Positions 1 through 7,628 of a stretch of DNA of 11,828 bases are shown one piece after another; position 1 is the stretch's first letter, and each line of letters opens with the position of its first letter. The notes under the pieces are model-generated. The model saw only the letters and a program-made list of their open reading frames with translations. It had not been told where the DNA came from and did not search any database. This DNA comes from Monoraphidium neglectum (lineage: Eukaryota; Chlorophyta; Chlorophyceae; Sphaeropleales; Selenastraceae), in the NCBI RefSeq assembly GCF_000611645.1, contig NW_014012887.1:6923-18750 (forward strand). The letters are read 5' to 3'. Position numbers and translations under genes: made by a program.

Positions 1-783
1 GCGGCGCGCCGTGCGGCGAGGGCGTGGGGTGCGGGAGCCCAGGGAGCTGACTTTGCGAGTGGATCGTGGACGCGTCTTATGTCGCAGTGGGCGGCCCGCC
101 GTATGGGCGCCCCTTGCTAGCTGGCCTGCCCGCGGCGGCCGCACAGCAGGGGCAAGGGGCCGCCCCGTGCATGCCTTGGGCTGTGCGACAGCCCCGCTGT
201 ACCGCCCGTGCAGCCGCCTTGATACAGGCGCGCTTGAATCCACCCCCTCCTGCCCCAGCCGCCCCCGGCGTCCGATGCTTACACATTCACACGGCGCGCC
301 GGCGCCGCACGGCTACTGCCTGCCGCCAGGCGCCTTTCCAGATCTTCCGGGGCTGTCGGGACCGCGCTGGCTCGTACGGCGCAGGGACTTGCATGCTTGT
401 GATTCGATTCGGCAGCCCTGTGCTGCCACCCTACTATGGCCAAAATGTTGCTTAATGAGAACCTGTTTCGCCGTTGCCGGCTGCATCGCCCAGTCTTTTG
501 TCAAGAGTTCGCCGCCGACGCGCCCCCGGGCCCCAGCCGCTGCGGCTTGCGCTGCTGCGAAGCGCCCGCGCGCCAAGCGGCACGGCCGCCGTGCTGCCGG
601 CATAGCCACGCGCGGCGCGGCCGGCGCGGCGACGCGGTGGCCCGTGATCCGCTCGGCAACGCCCGCACTGCTGCTTTACTCTGCACAGCTGCCGCCCAAA
701 GGCCCTCCATAGACGCTGGGCAGGGGCAGCAGCTGTGTTGGGTCTGTTTTCAAGGCCATGCATGTCACGCATGCCGCGCTTGC

Positions 784-860
784 AGACACACACGCGCGCG
801 CGTGCAGGCACACACACGCACTCTTCCTCCGTCATACACACACGCGCACACCCACGCGCG
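784..860. repeat. CA/CG dinucleotide microsatellite
   Basis: Imperfect alternating purine-pyrimidine tract made of ACAC and GCGC runs. It includes an uninterrupted CA-then-CG stretch at about 785-805 and further CA runs up to 860. Such sequence is a simple repeat and is prone to adopt Z-DNA. No gene context is clear. Confidence 0.8.
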
Positions 861-1759
861 AGGATTCAATGCCACTGCTGAATGGCTGCCCAGAGGCCGC
901 ATCCCTGCTCTTTCTGTGTACCCAGAACTGCGTTGCCGTGATCCGTCGTCCCCGCGTCCTCCCCACCGTCTTGGAACCGGCTCCGGGCGCCCAACGCCTC
1001 CAGCAGCCCCCTGTGGTGCCAATCCGAGCGGGCGCGCCCGCCCGCGCGACTGTGCCCGCGCCGCCGCCAGCCAGGCCCGCGCTGCGCCGCGCCTGTCGCG
1101 TCCCAGGTTGATGAGACGCGCCGCTCTGCGTCATGAGGGCCCCGCGCCGCCGGCCGTCCACGCGCACGTGCCGAGTCCCCTCTGCCGTCGTCGGCAGTGC
1201 ACTGCCCTTTTCTGCCCTTCGCCCTTTCTCGCCGCCCACCCCCCCTACTCTCTTGTCCAAAGGAGCGCGCTTCGAATCGCAATGGGGGCTTTCTGTCACG
1301 GTTGAATAACGGCTGCTCTGTGCGTGGCCACGCGCGTTGCCCCTATACCCTCCCTTCCTGAGGTGGCCGGATGCCCCTCCGCCGGCGACCTGCGTTGAAA
1401 TGCATGTGGGTTGTCCGCTGTTCGCCGGCTCTTTGCACTGCTCCGAAAACATCACTGCCTTCACTTGCAGCCCTCACGTACTATGACGCACCTGGTGCTT
1501 TGCCCAGAGTAATACTTACTAAGGGAGCTGATCGGCAGGCTGCCGCGGCACATCGGGTCACGTCACCCCAACAGTACTGGTGGTACGCCGGCAGCTCTGC
1601 TGGGCTAGAATTTGCAGTGAGCAGTGCGGATGCGTGTGGCATTGGTGGGCCGCTGAAACACCTTGAATACAACTGCGGGGGCAAAGATGGAGTAGTGGGT
1701 ATGCGGCTACCCCAGCTGAAGGGCTCCACCCGCCCCCCCCCTGCAACGCCTGTACCCCC

Positions 1760-1777
1760 CCTCAGCCGTTGCTGAGG
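1760..1777. repeat. Short perfect hairpin, 7-bp stem, 4-base loop
   Basis: CCTCAGC at 1760-1766 is the exact reverse complement of GCTGAGG at 1771-1777, with CGTT as the loop. It lies just after C-rich runs. No function can be assigned. Confidence 0.5.
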
Positions 1778-1803
1778 ACGCCAGCAGCTGCTAGGACGGG
1801 AAT

Positions 1804-1854
1804 CCGCCAGGGATCCGCTGCTTTTAGGTTTGTTTTTGTACAGGATCCTGGCGG
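1804..1854. repeat. Inverted repeat, 12-bp arms with one bulged G
   Basis: CCGCCAGGGATCC at 1804-1816 pairs with GGATCCTGGCGG at 1843-1854. The match is complete apart from one extra G in the left arm. The 26-base spacer is T-rich. It could be a stem-loop in RNA or a trace of a small inverted-repeat element; I recognise no family. Confidence 0.5.
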
Positions 1855-2213
1855 GGGGTCCCACATACACAGCTGGATGGGCAAGCTCGGTAACCCAGAC
1901 TTTGAGTCCCCAAAACACGTGAAGTTGCAGGGGCTTGGAACGGGTGAGCGATCTCAATGTCTTGACAAGACAAGCTGGCCGCGAGCGCCGCCTGTCCTGC
2001 CTGCCCAGGTGCTGAAATGCCAGCTGCTCAGCGGCGGGCACAGCGTGCCGGCGCGCCTTGGCCAGAAGCTCGTCTCTCCACTGCGGCCCAAACGAGCGGC
2101 CGAAACGCGTGCGCATGAGCACGAGAACGCATCAGCCCAGAATATAGCAGCGCACTACGTTTGCCTTTTGCCGTGCGCCCTGCATTGGCACCCCGCCAAC
2201 CCCCACAACCCAA

Positions 2214-2267
2214 GGGGCTGCAGCAGGCGGTGGGGCTGCAGGACTTGGGGGGCTGCAGGAGGCGGTG
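2214..2267. repeat. Degenerate tandem repeat, about 18-bp unit, three copies
   Basis: Three consecutive imperfect units each begin GGGGCTGCAG. The first and third continue into a GGCGGT-type ending, while the middle one diverges to GACTTGG. It is a small imperfect minisatellite. Confidence 0.5.
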
Positions 2268-2388
2268 CTGAAGGGGATCTGGCTAGATTGGGTGCACTCT
2301 GCCTGGACACGCGGGAGCCTCCGCAGGAGCCAGCTACCATACCTTTCTTGCATGTGGTCTTTACGCGATGCAGCCGCAACATCTGAGA

Positions 2389-2415
2389 GCGGGCGGTGCG
2401 GCGCACACCGCCCGC
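2389..2415. repeat. Perfect 10-bp inverted repeat, 7-base loop
   Basis: GCGGGCGGTG at 2389-2398 is the exact reverse complement of CACCGCCCGC at 2406-2415. An A-T pair at 2388/2416 extends the stem to 11 bp. It is GC-rich and sits at the border between the GC-rich left part of the window and the less GC-rich stretch before the reductase gene. Confidence 0.6.
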
Positions 2416-2813
2416 TTCACCCAGCAGTTTTGTGCCGCAAGAATTTCCCTAATTGATGATACGCCACGGTCGTGGCTCGCCTAATCAACACGCCAGCAGC
2501 CTGAGCTTCTGGGGTTGTGTCGGTAAGTCGCCCTTGACCTCAGTCCTGTCATCCCCAGGGCGCTATTGGCCAACAGTGGAACATAACGCGATTACGTGCG
2601 CACACTAGCATTAGCACAGCTTCAATCATATGTATTTCGCATCAATTCTACTTCACTGCTTGCGTGTTTGTCCCCCAGGCCCGTGTCGCATCGCGCACAC
2701 CCCCCCCCCCGCCCCGTGTGACATGGTGCAATGTCATGCAAGGCGATCGGCCCCAGCATAGCACCAGCGCATGCTTCTAGATGTTAGAACTAAATGCCGT
2801 TCAGCTGCTGGGC

Positions 2814-2835
2814 CAGAGTGACCTAGGTCACACTG
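2814..2835. repeat. Palindrome centred on GTGACCTAGGTCAC
   Basis: Positions 2818-2831 form a perfect 14-base palindrome. Past one mismatched pair, three more bases on each side also pair, giving 22 bases with a single mismatch. The two TGAC cores face outward. Dyads with TGAC cores are typical of dimeric DNA-binding factors such as bZIP proteins. It lies about 310 bases upstream of the reductase start codon, so an operator role is possible but unproven. Confidence 0.4.
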
Positions 2836-3035
2836 AGCGCTGCTAAGTAATTGCAAGCCGCTCGGGCATGATGCTCTCAAAGCAAACCGCATCAAGTTCT
2901 CGGATATGATTATGCGATTTTTATCATAATAGGCTTCACGAGATCGCATTCAAGGCACCGTCGGCCACCATCCGCGCAGCGAGAGTGACGGGGCCAAGGG
3001 ACAACGGTCCTGACAATCACTCGTGACTCGTGTGG

Positions 3036-3042
3036 TTTATAC
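3036..3042 (+). promoter_or_regulatory. TATA-like box of the reductase gene
   Basis: TTTATAC lies in an otherwise GC-rich context about 100 bases upstream of the ATG at 3145. Position and composition fit a TATA box. There is no experimental or comparative support. Confidence 0.35.
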
Positions 3043-3144
3043 GCGTGCATCACTGTACAGCGGCCTCCCCGCAGACGCAAGACACGCGCGTTTTTGGGGT
3101 GGGGAGCGTCGCAGGGCAGGCACGGCAGCAGTTGAGCGCGCGCC

Positions 3145-6041
3145 ATGGCGCAGCTCGACATCCCTTTGAGGCCAGAGGAGAAGGCTGCAGAGCCGCAAAC
3201 CGTGTGCGTCACAGGCGCCACAGGCTATGTGGCAGGCCACATCGTCGCACGCCTGCTGGCGGCCGGCCATACGGTGGGTTGGGCTGAAGCAGCTCGCGTA
3301 ACACGGCAAGCCAGGATTCACAGCGCATGGCTGCCGCGGGCGGGGGGGCGGGGGCGCTGTCTATGACAGCACCGTCGGCTCACGCGGCGCGCCGGACGAA
3401 AGGGGTGTGGCGGTAGCGAGGTTGTGGAGGCGGCCAGGGCGGAGCAGGACAGCAGCCCTTGCCGAGCGGCCGTAGGCGGCCGCGTCGCTCGCGCAGCTGC
3501 GAGCGCGTCGCTGCGAAGCGGGCTTGCCATATCGCACTCAGTGCAGCGCGGCGGGCTGTGCTGCAGCGTTGCGGCGTCCCATGCACGCCGACAAGCGCAC
3601 GGTCACTCTTCCCCCTGCAAACCATCCGGCCCCCCCAACACACTCGTGTACACACGCTCACATACACCTCTCCTCCCTGCGTGTGTTGTCGACCATACAC
3701 ATGCATTCACTCACACACACACACACACATATACACACATACACACACACACACCACTTCGCCCCAGGTCCACGCCACCGCGCGCAACCCTGGCAATGCC
3801 AAGTCTGTCGCCCACCTGGCCTCGCTGCCTGGGGCAGCGGAGCGGCTGAAGCTATTCAAGGCAGACCTGCTGCAGGTGGAGGCCGCCCTTGCGCTGGGGT
3901 TGGGCAAAGAACGCGCTGGTGGAGGCGACAGGCACTTTGTTTCCTCGAATCCGGGCATCACTTGCAAGGCGGTTTCTCATCATCAATGATGGACCTTGCT
4001 GAGCGCCCACCCCACACATTAGCAAGCAAGCATGCGCGGGGCGTGATGCGGACCCGATAGCAGGCGCTGCCACAAACCACGCGCCTACAAGCCTTCAGAC
4101 GGCGCCCGTGACCCACACCCATGCCCTCACCTCTGCACGCCCGCAACCCGCCCCAACCGCCCCCGACCGCTGCGCCGCAGGAGGGCTGCTTTGACGAGGC
4201 CCTCGTCGGCTGCAGCGCCGTGATGCACACCGCGAGCCCCTACTTCCTCGACTGCCCGCCGGGCAAGGAGGACGAGATGCTGATTGGCCCCGCGATCCGC
4301 GGCACGGAGAACGTCCTGAACTCTGTCAACCGGGCGCCGGGAGTCAAGCGGGTGCTGGTGACGTCGAGCGTGGTGGGGGTCTGGGGGGACCCCAATGAGC
4401 GGGGCAAGGGGCACGTCTTCACGGAGGATGACTGGAACAAGGTGAGTTGGCGGGGAGGGGGTGCGGGGTGGGGAGTCTGGTTGGTTGTGGGACGCGGTTG
4501 GTGGGTCTGAAAGTGGGTGTGTTGAATGTGGGTTGTGGATGTAGATGCGTGTGGGTTCGTGTCCGCAGTTGGCGTTAGGGCAACGGGTTACTGTGGGTGA
4601 CCGTAGCGGGGTGGGGCTTGAAGGCGCACTCACACATGTGTATCTTCAAGTCACTTACCGCTTCAGCTTGTGCAAGGCTTGCAATAGCAATGCAAGGCTT
4701 GCAAAAGCGTGCTCTCAATGAAGCCATAGCGAAACAGCACCCGCGCCAGCGCTCGCCCGCCTGCGCGCGGCACACCGATGCCCAGACGCGCGATCCGACG
4801 GTTCCCACAAATCAACAATGCAACTGCCCCACTCGATTGTTCCAGGTGGCCCACCCCAAGAAGTACCCCTACTTCTACGCCAAGATGATGGCGGAGCGCC
4901 GCGCCTTCGAGATGGAGCAGGAGGCGGCCGGCAGGTGGAGCTTGGTGACGCTCAACCCAGGCGTCGTCTGGGGGCCGCCGATCGGTGCGTCGGCCGCGCG
5001 CCCCGGGGCGCTCGGCACGGCTGGGGGACGCGGGTATGCCTAGGCAGGGTCCTGGGGCGGCTAGCCCAGCCGGCAGCCAAAAATTCGCACTCGCTAGCCG
5101 CTGACACCGGCCTGTCAAACCCTGGTCAACCCCTGGACAACCAATTACGCGGACGCGCCCCGCAGGCAACCGTGCGGACGGCGAGTCCATTGAGCAGATG
5201 ATCGACCTGCTGAGCGGAGCGTTCTGGCCTTGGGCGCCCCCTCTGGGTGCGGGCGTGGTGGACGTGCGCGACGTGGCGCTGGCGCACTGCCTTGCGCTGG
5301 TGAAGGAGAGCGCAAAGGGACGGTTCCTGCTGGTCAACCAGGTGCGCGTTCGCGCGCGCACGCACGCGCGCGCGCACGCATGTGTGTTTGTGTGTGTGAG
5401 ATGGAGGGAGAGGAAGAGGAAGTGACAAGAGAGAGGGGGAGAGAGAGAGAGCACGCACGTGTGAGTCCTTGCAGCACGTGATACAGACCATTGCAATGCA
5501 GGGACCCAGGCTGCTGCGCCCTGACCAGGCAATGAAGGTCGCGGCGCCGCACCGTCAGCCCACGCCCGAAGACGAAGCCTCCCTGCACTGCCTAGCAGCG
5601 CCCTCCCCCCTCATCGGCACCACACCCGTGCCCATGCCCGCCACACATGTGCCCGCGCAGGAGCGCGGCTGGTACCTGCTGCCGGACGCCGCCCGCATCC
5701 TCCGCCGCAGCGGCGCCTACGGCCGTGCTTGGCTGCCGCCGCTGCTGCCCGATTACTACGGCCTCATCGCCCTCGGACCCATCATGGGCTGCCCCGTGCC
5801 CATCACCAAGGCGACCTACAAGAAGCGGCCCCTGGTCAGCACCGCCAAGGCGGCGCGCGAGCTGGGCATCACCGAGTGGATCCCCATGCAGCGGTCGGTG
5901 CTGGACATGGCCGCGGACCTGACTAAGAAGGGGATGGTGCCGGCCTGGAAGCTTCCGGTGGCGTGGCCGGTGCTGGCGGTCGCGGGCGGCGTGGTGGCGT
6001 GGCTGGTGTACGTGCTGGGCGGCAGGCTCGGCCTGTTCTGA
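3145..6041 (+). CDS. NAD(P)-dependent reductase, CCR/DFR-like extended SDR, tail-anchored
   Basis: Six exons: 3145-3273, 3768-3875, 4181-4441, 4846-4984, 5166-5341, 5661-6041. All introns are GT-AG and phases agree, giving 397 residues. Seen: a Rossmann fold opens with TGATGYVAG (residues 23-31), followed by ATARNP, where Arg49 suggests NADPH use. VLVTSS (137-142) supplies the catalytic serine and YFYAK gives Tyr175 and Lys179. LNPGVVWGPP (202-211) and VDVRDVALAH (244-253) match conserved blocks of the cinnamoyl-CoA reductase / dihydroflavonol reductase / yeast Gre2 group. Members reduce carbonyls of varied substrates; the substrate here cannot be told. The third coenzyme glycine is Ala30, as in Gre2-like enzymes. 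Residues 375-390 are a strongly hydrophobic segment after a basic stretch, so the enzyme is probably tail-anchored with its active site facing the cytosol (inferred). The start is the only ATG ahead of the Rossmann motif, in CGCCATGGCG context. Family is sure; substrate and location are not. Confidence 0.93.
3640..3758 (+). repeat. CA-rich microsatellite at the 3' end of reductase intron 1
   Basis: Scattered CA-rich sequence becomes a nearly pure CA tract at 3712-3756, interrupted by ATATA and ATA. It ends only about ten bases before the acceptor AG at 3766-3767 and so stands where a pyrimidine tract would be expected. It may affect splicing of exon 2. Confidence 0.8.
4452..4473 (+). other. 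G-quadruplex motif next to the exon 3 donor
   Basis: Four G runs of four or five bases (4452-4455, 4457-4461, 4465-4468, 4470-4473) are separated by loops of 1, 3 and 1 bases, which is a strong canonical quadruplex motif. It begins ten bases inside intron 3, on the transcribed-RNA strand. The whole stretch 4442-4620 is G/T-rich and poor in C. Confidence 0.7.
4671..4710 (+). repeat. Two copies of a 20-bp tandem repeat in reductase intron 3
   Basis: TGCAAGGCTTGCAA occurs at 4671-4684 and again at 4691-4704, and the following bases are also similar, giving a 20-base period. Each copy contains a small inverted repeat, TGCAAG-G-CTTGCA. It looks like a local duplication. Confidence 0.6.
5342..5458 (+). 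repeat. CG/CA, TG and GA repeat cluster at the start of reductase intron 5
   Basis: Straight after the donor GT lies an alternating CG/CA tract (about 5342-5380), then a TG tract (5381-5398), then a nearly pure purine GA/GGA tract (about 5399-5454). The first part could form Z-DNA and the purine tract a triplex. The repeats occupy over a third of the 319-base intron. Confidence 0.8.
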
Positions 6042-6645
6042 CGCGGCACAGATGGGAGGCGCACGCGGCTGGCGCGGGCGGGAGGGGCCTGAGCATGCGC
6101 ACGATGTGGCCGGCGGCAAGGCGCCGCGGCCGCAGCAGGGGCGAGCCCTTGACGCCCGGGCGGCGACCGCCGGGGGCGGGGGGCGGGCGACACCGGGGTC
6201 AGGCGTGCGTTGGTCGAGGCGTCGGCCTGGCGCTGATCTAGGAGTGTGTGTCCTTTTGCATGGCAATTTTTGCATGCATTGGGCGTCGGGGAGGCTGTCA
6301 CTGGTGGTAGTGTTGGCAGGGACCACCACTGGGGGGGGATGGGAAGGGCATACAAGGCCGCAAGCGGCCCCGGGGTTGCTAAATTCACTGGCACACCGGA
6401 GCGGCGGCCACGGTGGCACCGTGCGGAAGCGGCGCCTAGGGCAAAAATCAAACGCAGCGGCCGAGGCCTGCAGAGTGCGATGGGGGGCACATTGGCTGTC
6501 GTGGAGCTGCACCTTTGTGTATACTGCCAGCGGCATGCATGCATAAGAGCGCTCTCATGCGCGTGTACAAGCTTTCGCGTGTGAATGTGTAGCTGACGGG
6601 CAGCTGTGCCGCCAGCAAAGCAGGTGCTGTAAGATGCAACCGCAA
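6042..6645 (+). other. 3' untranslated region of the reductase gene
   Basis: From the TGA at 6039-6041 to about 15 bases past the first downstream TGTAA. It includes a G-rich stretch around 6171-6187 and a GCAT repeat at about 6533-6544. No conserved coding content is visible. The extent is inferred from the poly(A) signal. Confidence 0.5.
6628..6632 (+). terminator. Poly(A) signal TGTAA of the reductase gene
   Basis: This is the first TGTAA after the reductase stop codon, about 590 bases downstream. In green algae this pentamer usually lies 10-20 bases before the cleavage site, which would put the mRNA end near 6645-6650. Confidence 0.55.
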
Positions 6646-6649
6646 CTTT

Positions 6650-7628
6650 CTTGATTCTTTTCCATAATCAAGGTATAAGCTAAGCAATATGCACTGAAGA
6701 GTAACTGTGCACATGCTTCTTAAGCTGACGTGATTCAGCCTCAACCCCCAGGTCCGCTGCACCGACCGTGGCCAGTTTGCATGCCACGCGCATGCGCGAT
6801 CGCTTCCTGTGACGGCGCTGCCACAGGGCAGATTCCGTGCGCATGCCACCAATCAAGGGGGGGGGCCCACTTGGGGTAGGCTGGGCATGGCCGAGAGGTT
6901 GCCGCAGCGGGCGGGCAGATAGCAGCTGAGCTCAGCAACGACAGCACGTTGGTTCGTGGAGGCGAGGGCTGAAACACGGGACTGAGGCTCTCACACCTTG
7001 GATCCTACGAAAAAGTAGCCTTCCGAGCAACAAACAGTGACAAAGGCAACGTTTCACCCGCCACATACCAAGTTGCGTCTCGGCAGCACCGCTTTCTCAA
7101 ACCATGGCACCAAGGAGCCTCAGTAGGGCTCAGGCCACACCCGTGGGGCCAGCTGCGCTGCCAGACCAGGCAGCTGCGCGTCAATCACAAGAGCCCGAAC
7201 GGCTGGGGTCTTGATGCTGCTGCAAATCTATACGTGTGTGCTGAGGAGGAAGGAGCGTTTGAATTCACACGCAACTGAGTCGCAGCGGTGGTTCGGCTCT
7301 AAGAAAAGAGCAGACCCGCATGGGTTGACCAGTCCAAGTATGTCCCACGCCTGCGTCAGCGTTGCCTGGACGCAAAGGCACTGTCAGCAGCAGCCGTGAC
7401 GGGCAACAGCAGGCCGTGTGCGAGTGGGCGTGCGGTGGGCAGGAAACGGTGCAGCAGCAGCTTGTTGCCGCTTACTGCTGGCTGCCTGTTCAGCTGCACA
7501 CCGATGCAGCAACCACGCCAACACCCACTTGACCTCGCCTACGATACCGCGGCTGCATTCTAGCACGTTTATCCCGTCGCAGACAGCCTGCTCAGTGAGC
7601 CAGTGATCTGAAGCTGAAGGCGGCAAAC
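6650..7628. other. Intergenic region and RanBP1 upstream sequence
   Basis: I see no gene here. A minus-strand frame at 7384-7782 runs across the first coding exon of RanBP1 and has no recognisable domain. The stretch presumably contains the RanBP1 promoter and leader, but no clear TATA box stands out. A poly-G run lies at about 6857-6866. Confidence 0.5.

Larger units (their letters stand above)
1..2430. other. Region with no supportable gene
   Basis: I see no gene here that I can support. Open frames of 200-290 codons occur on both strands, but they overlap each other, are rich in Arg, Pro, Ala and Cys as expected from GC-rich noncoding DNA, and show no family motif I recognise. What can be seen is a CA/CG dinucleotide tract near 784-860, short hairpins at 1760-1777 and 1804-1854, a degenerate GGGGCTGCAG repeat at 2214-2267 and an inverted repeat at 2389-2415. 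An open frame from the first base to a TAG at 118-120 could be the end of an upstream gene, but nothing supports it. The region may be intergenic, untranslated sequence of a gene to the left, or decayed mobile DNA. Confidence 0.5.
2440..3144 (+). promoter_or_regulatory. Probable promoter and 5' leader of the reductase gene
   Basis: This 700-base stretch is visibly richer in A+T than its surroundings and holds no coding signal. It includes a near-perfect palindrome at 2814-2835, an ATTATG/CATAAT inverted repeat at 2909-2930, and a TATA-like TTTATAC at 3036-3042, about 100 bases before the start codon. If that box is used, transcription would begin near 3065-3075 and leave a short leader. The transcription start is inferred, not seen. 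Confidence 0.45.

Noticed and set aside
1..120. Open frame from the window edge to TAG as the end of an upstream gene
   Set aside because: Only 39 codons, other frames are also open, no recognisable residues and no TGTAA found shortly downstream.
279..283. TGTAA on the minus strand as a poly(A) signal
   Set aside because: A pentamer occurs often by chance, and no convincing minus-strand gene leads to it.
436..1305. Plus-strand open frame of 289 codons
   Set aside because: Composition is Arg/Pro/Ala/Cys/His-rich, it crosses the CA/CG microsatellite, overlaps long minus-strand frames and has no motif I recognise. GC-rich DNA often gives such frames.
832..1464. Minus-strand open frame of 210 codons
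   Set aside because: Low-complexity Gly/Arg-rich translation with no family features, and it ends in the CA/CG repeat.
3021..3034. TGACTC-like sites as bZIP sites in the reductase promoter
   Set aside because: Short motifs like these are expected by chance and lack comparative support.
3140..3151. Perfect palindrome GCGCCATGGCGC over the reductase start codon
   Set aside because: Only a 4-bp stem with a 4-base loop. It follows from a common CCATGGC start context in GC-rich DNA, so no regulatory role is claimed.
4663..5532. Minus-strand open frame of 289 codons
   Set aside because: It is the antisense of reductase exons 4 and 5 plus introns, whose plus-strand coding is clear from conserved motifs.
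5592..6536. Minus-strand open frame of 314 codons
   Set aside because: Antisense of reductase exon 6 and its 3' UTR, Pro/Ala/Arg-rich, with no domain seen.
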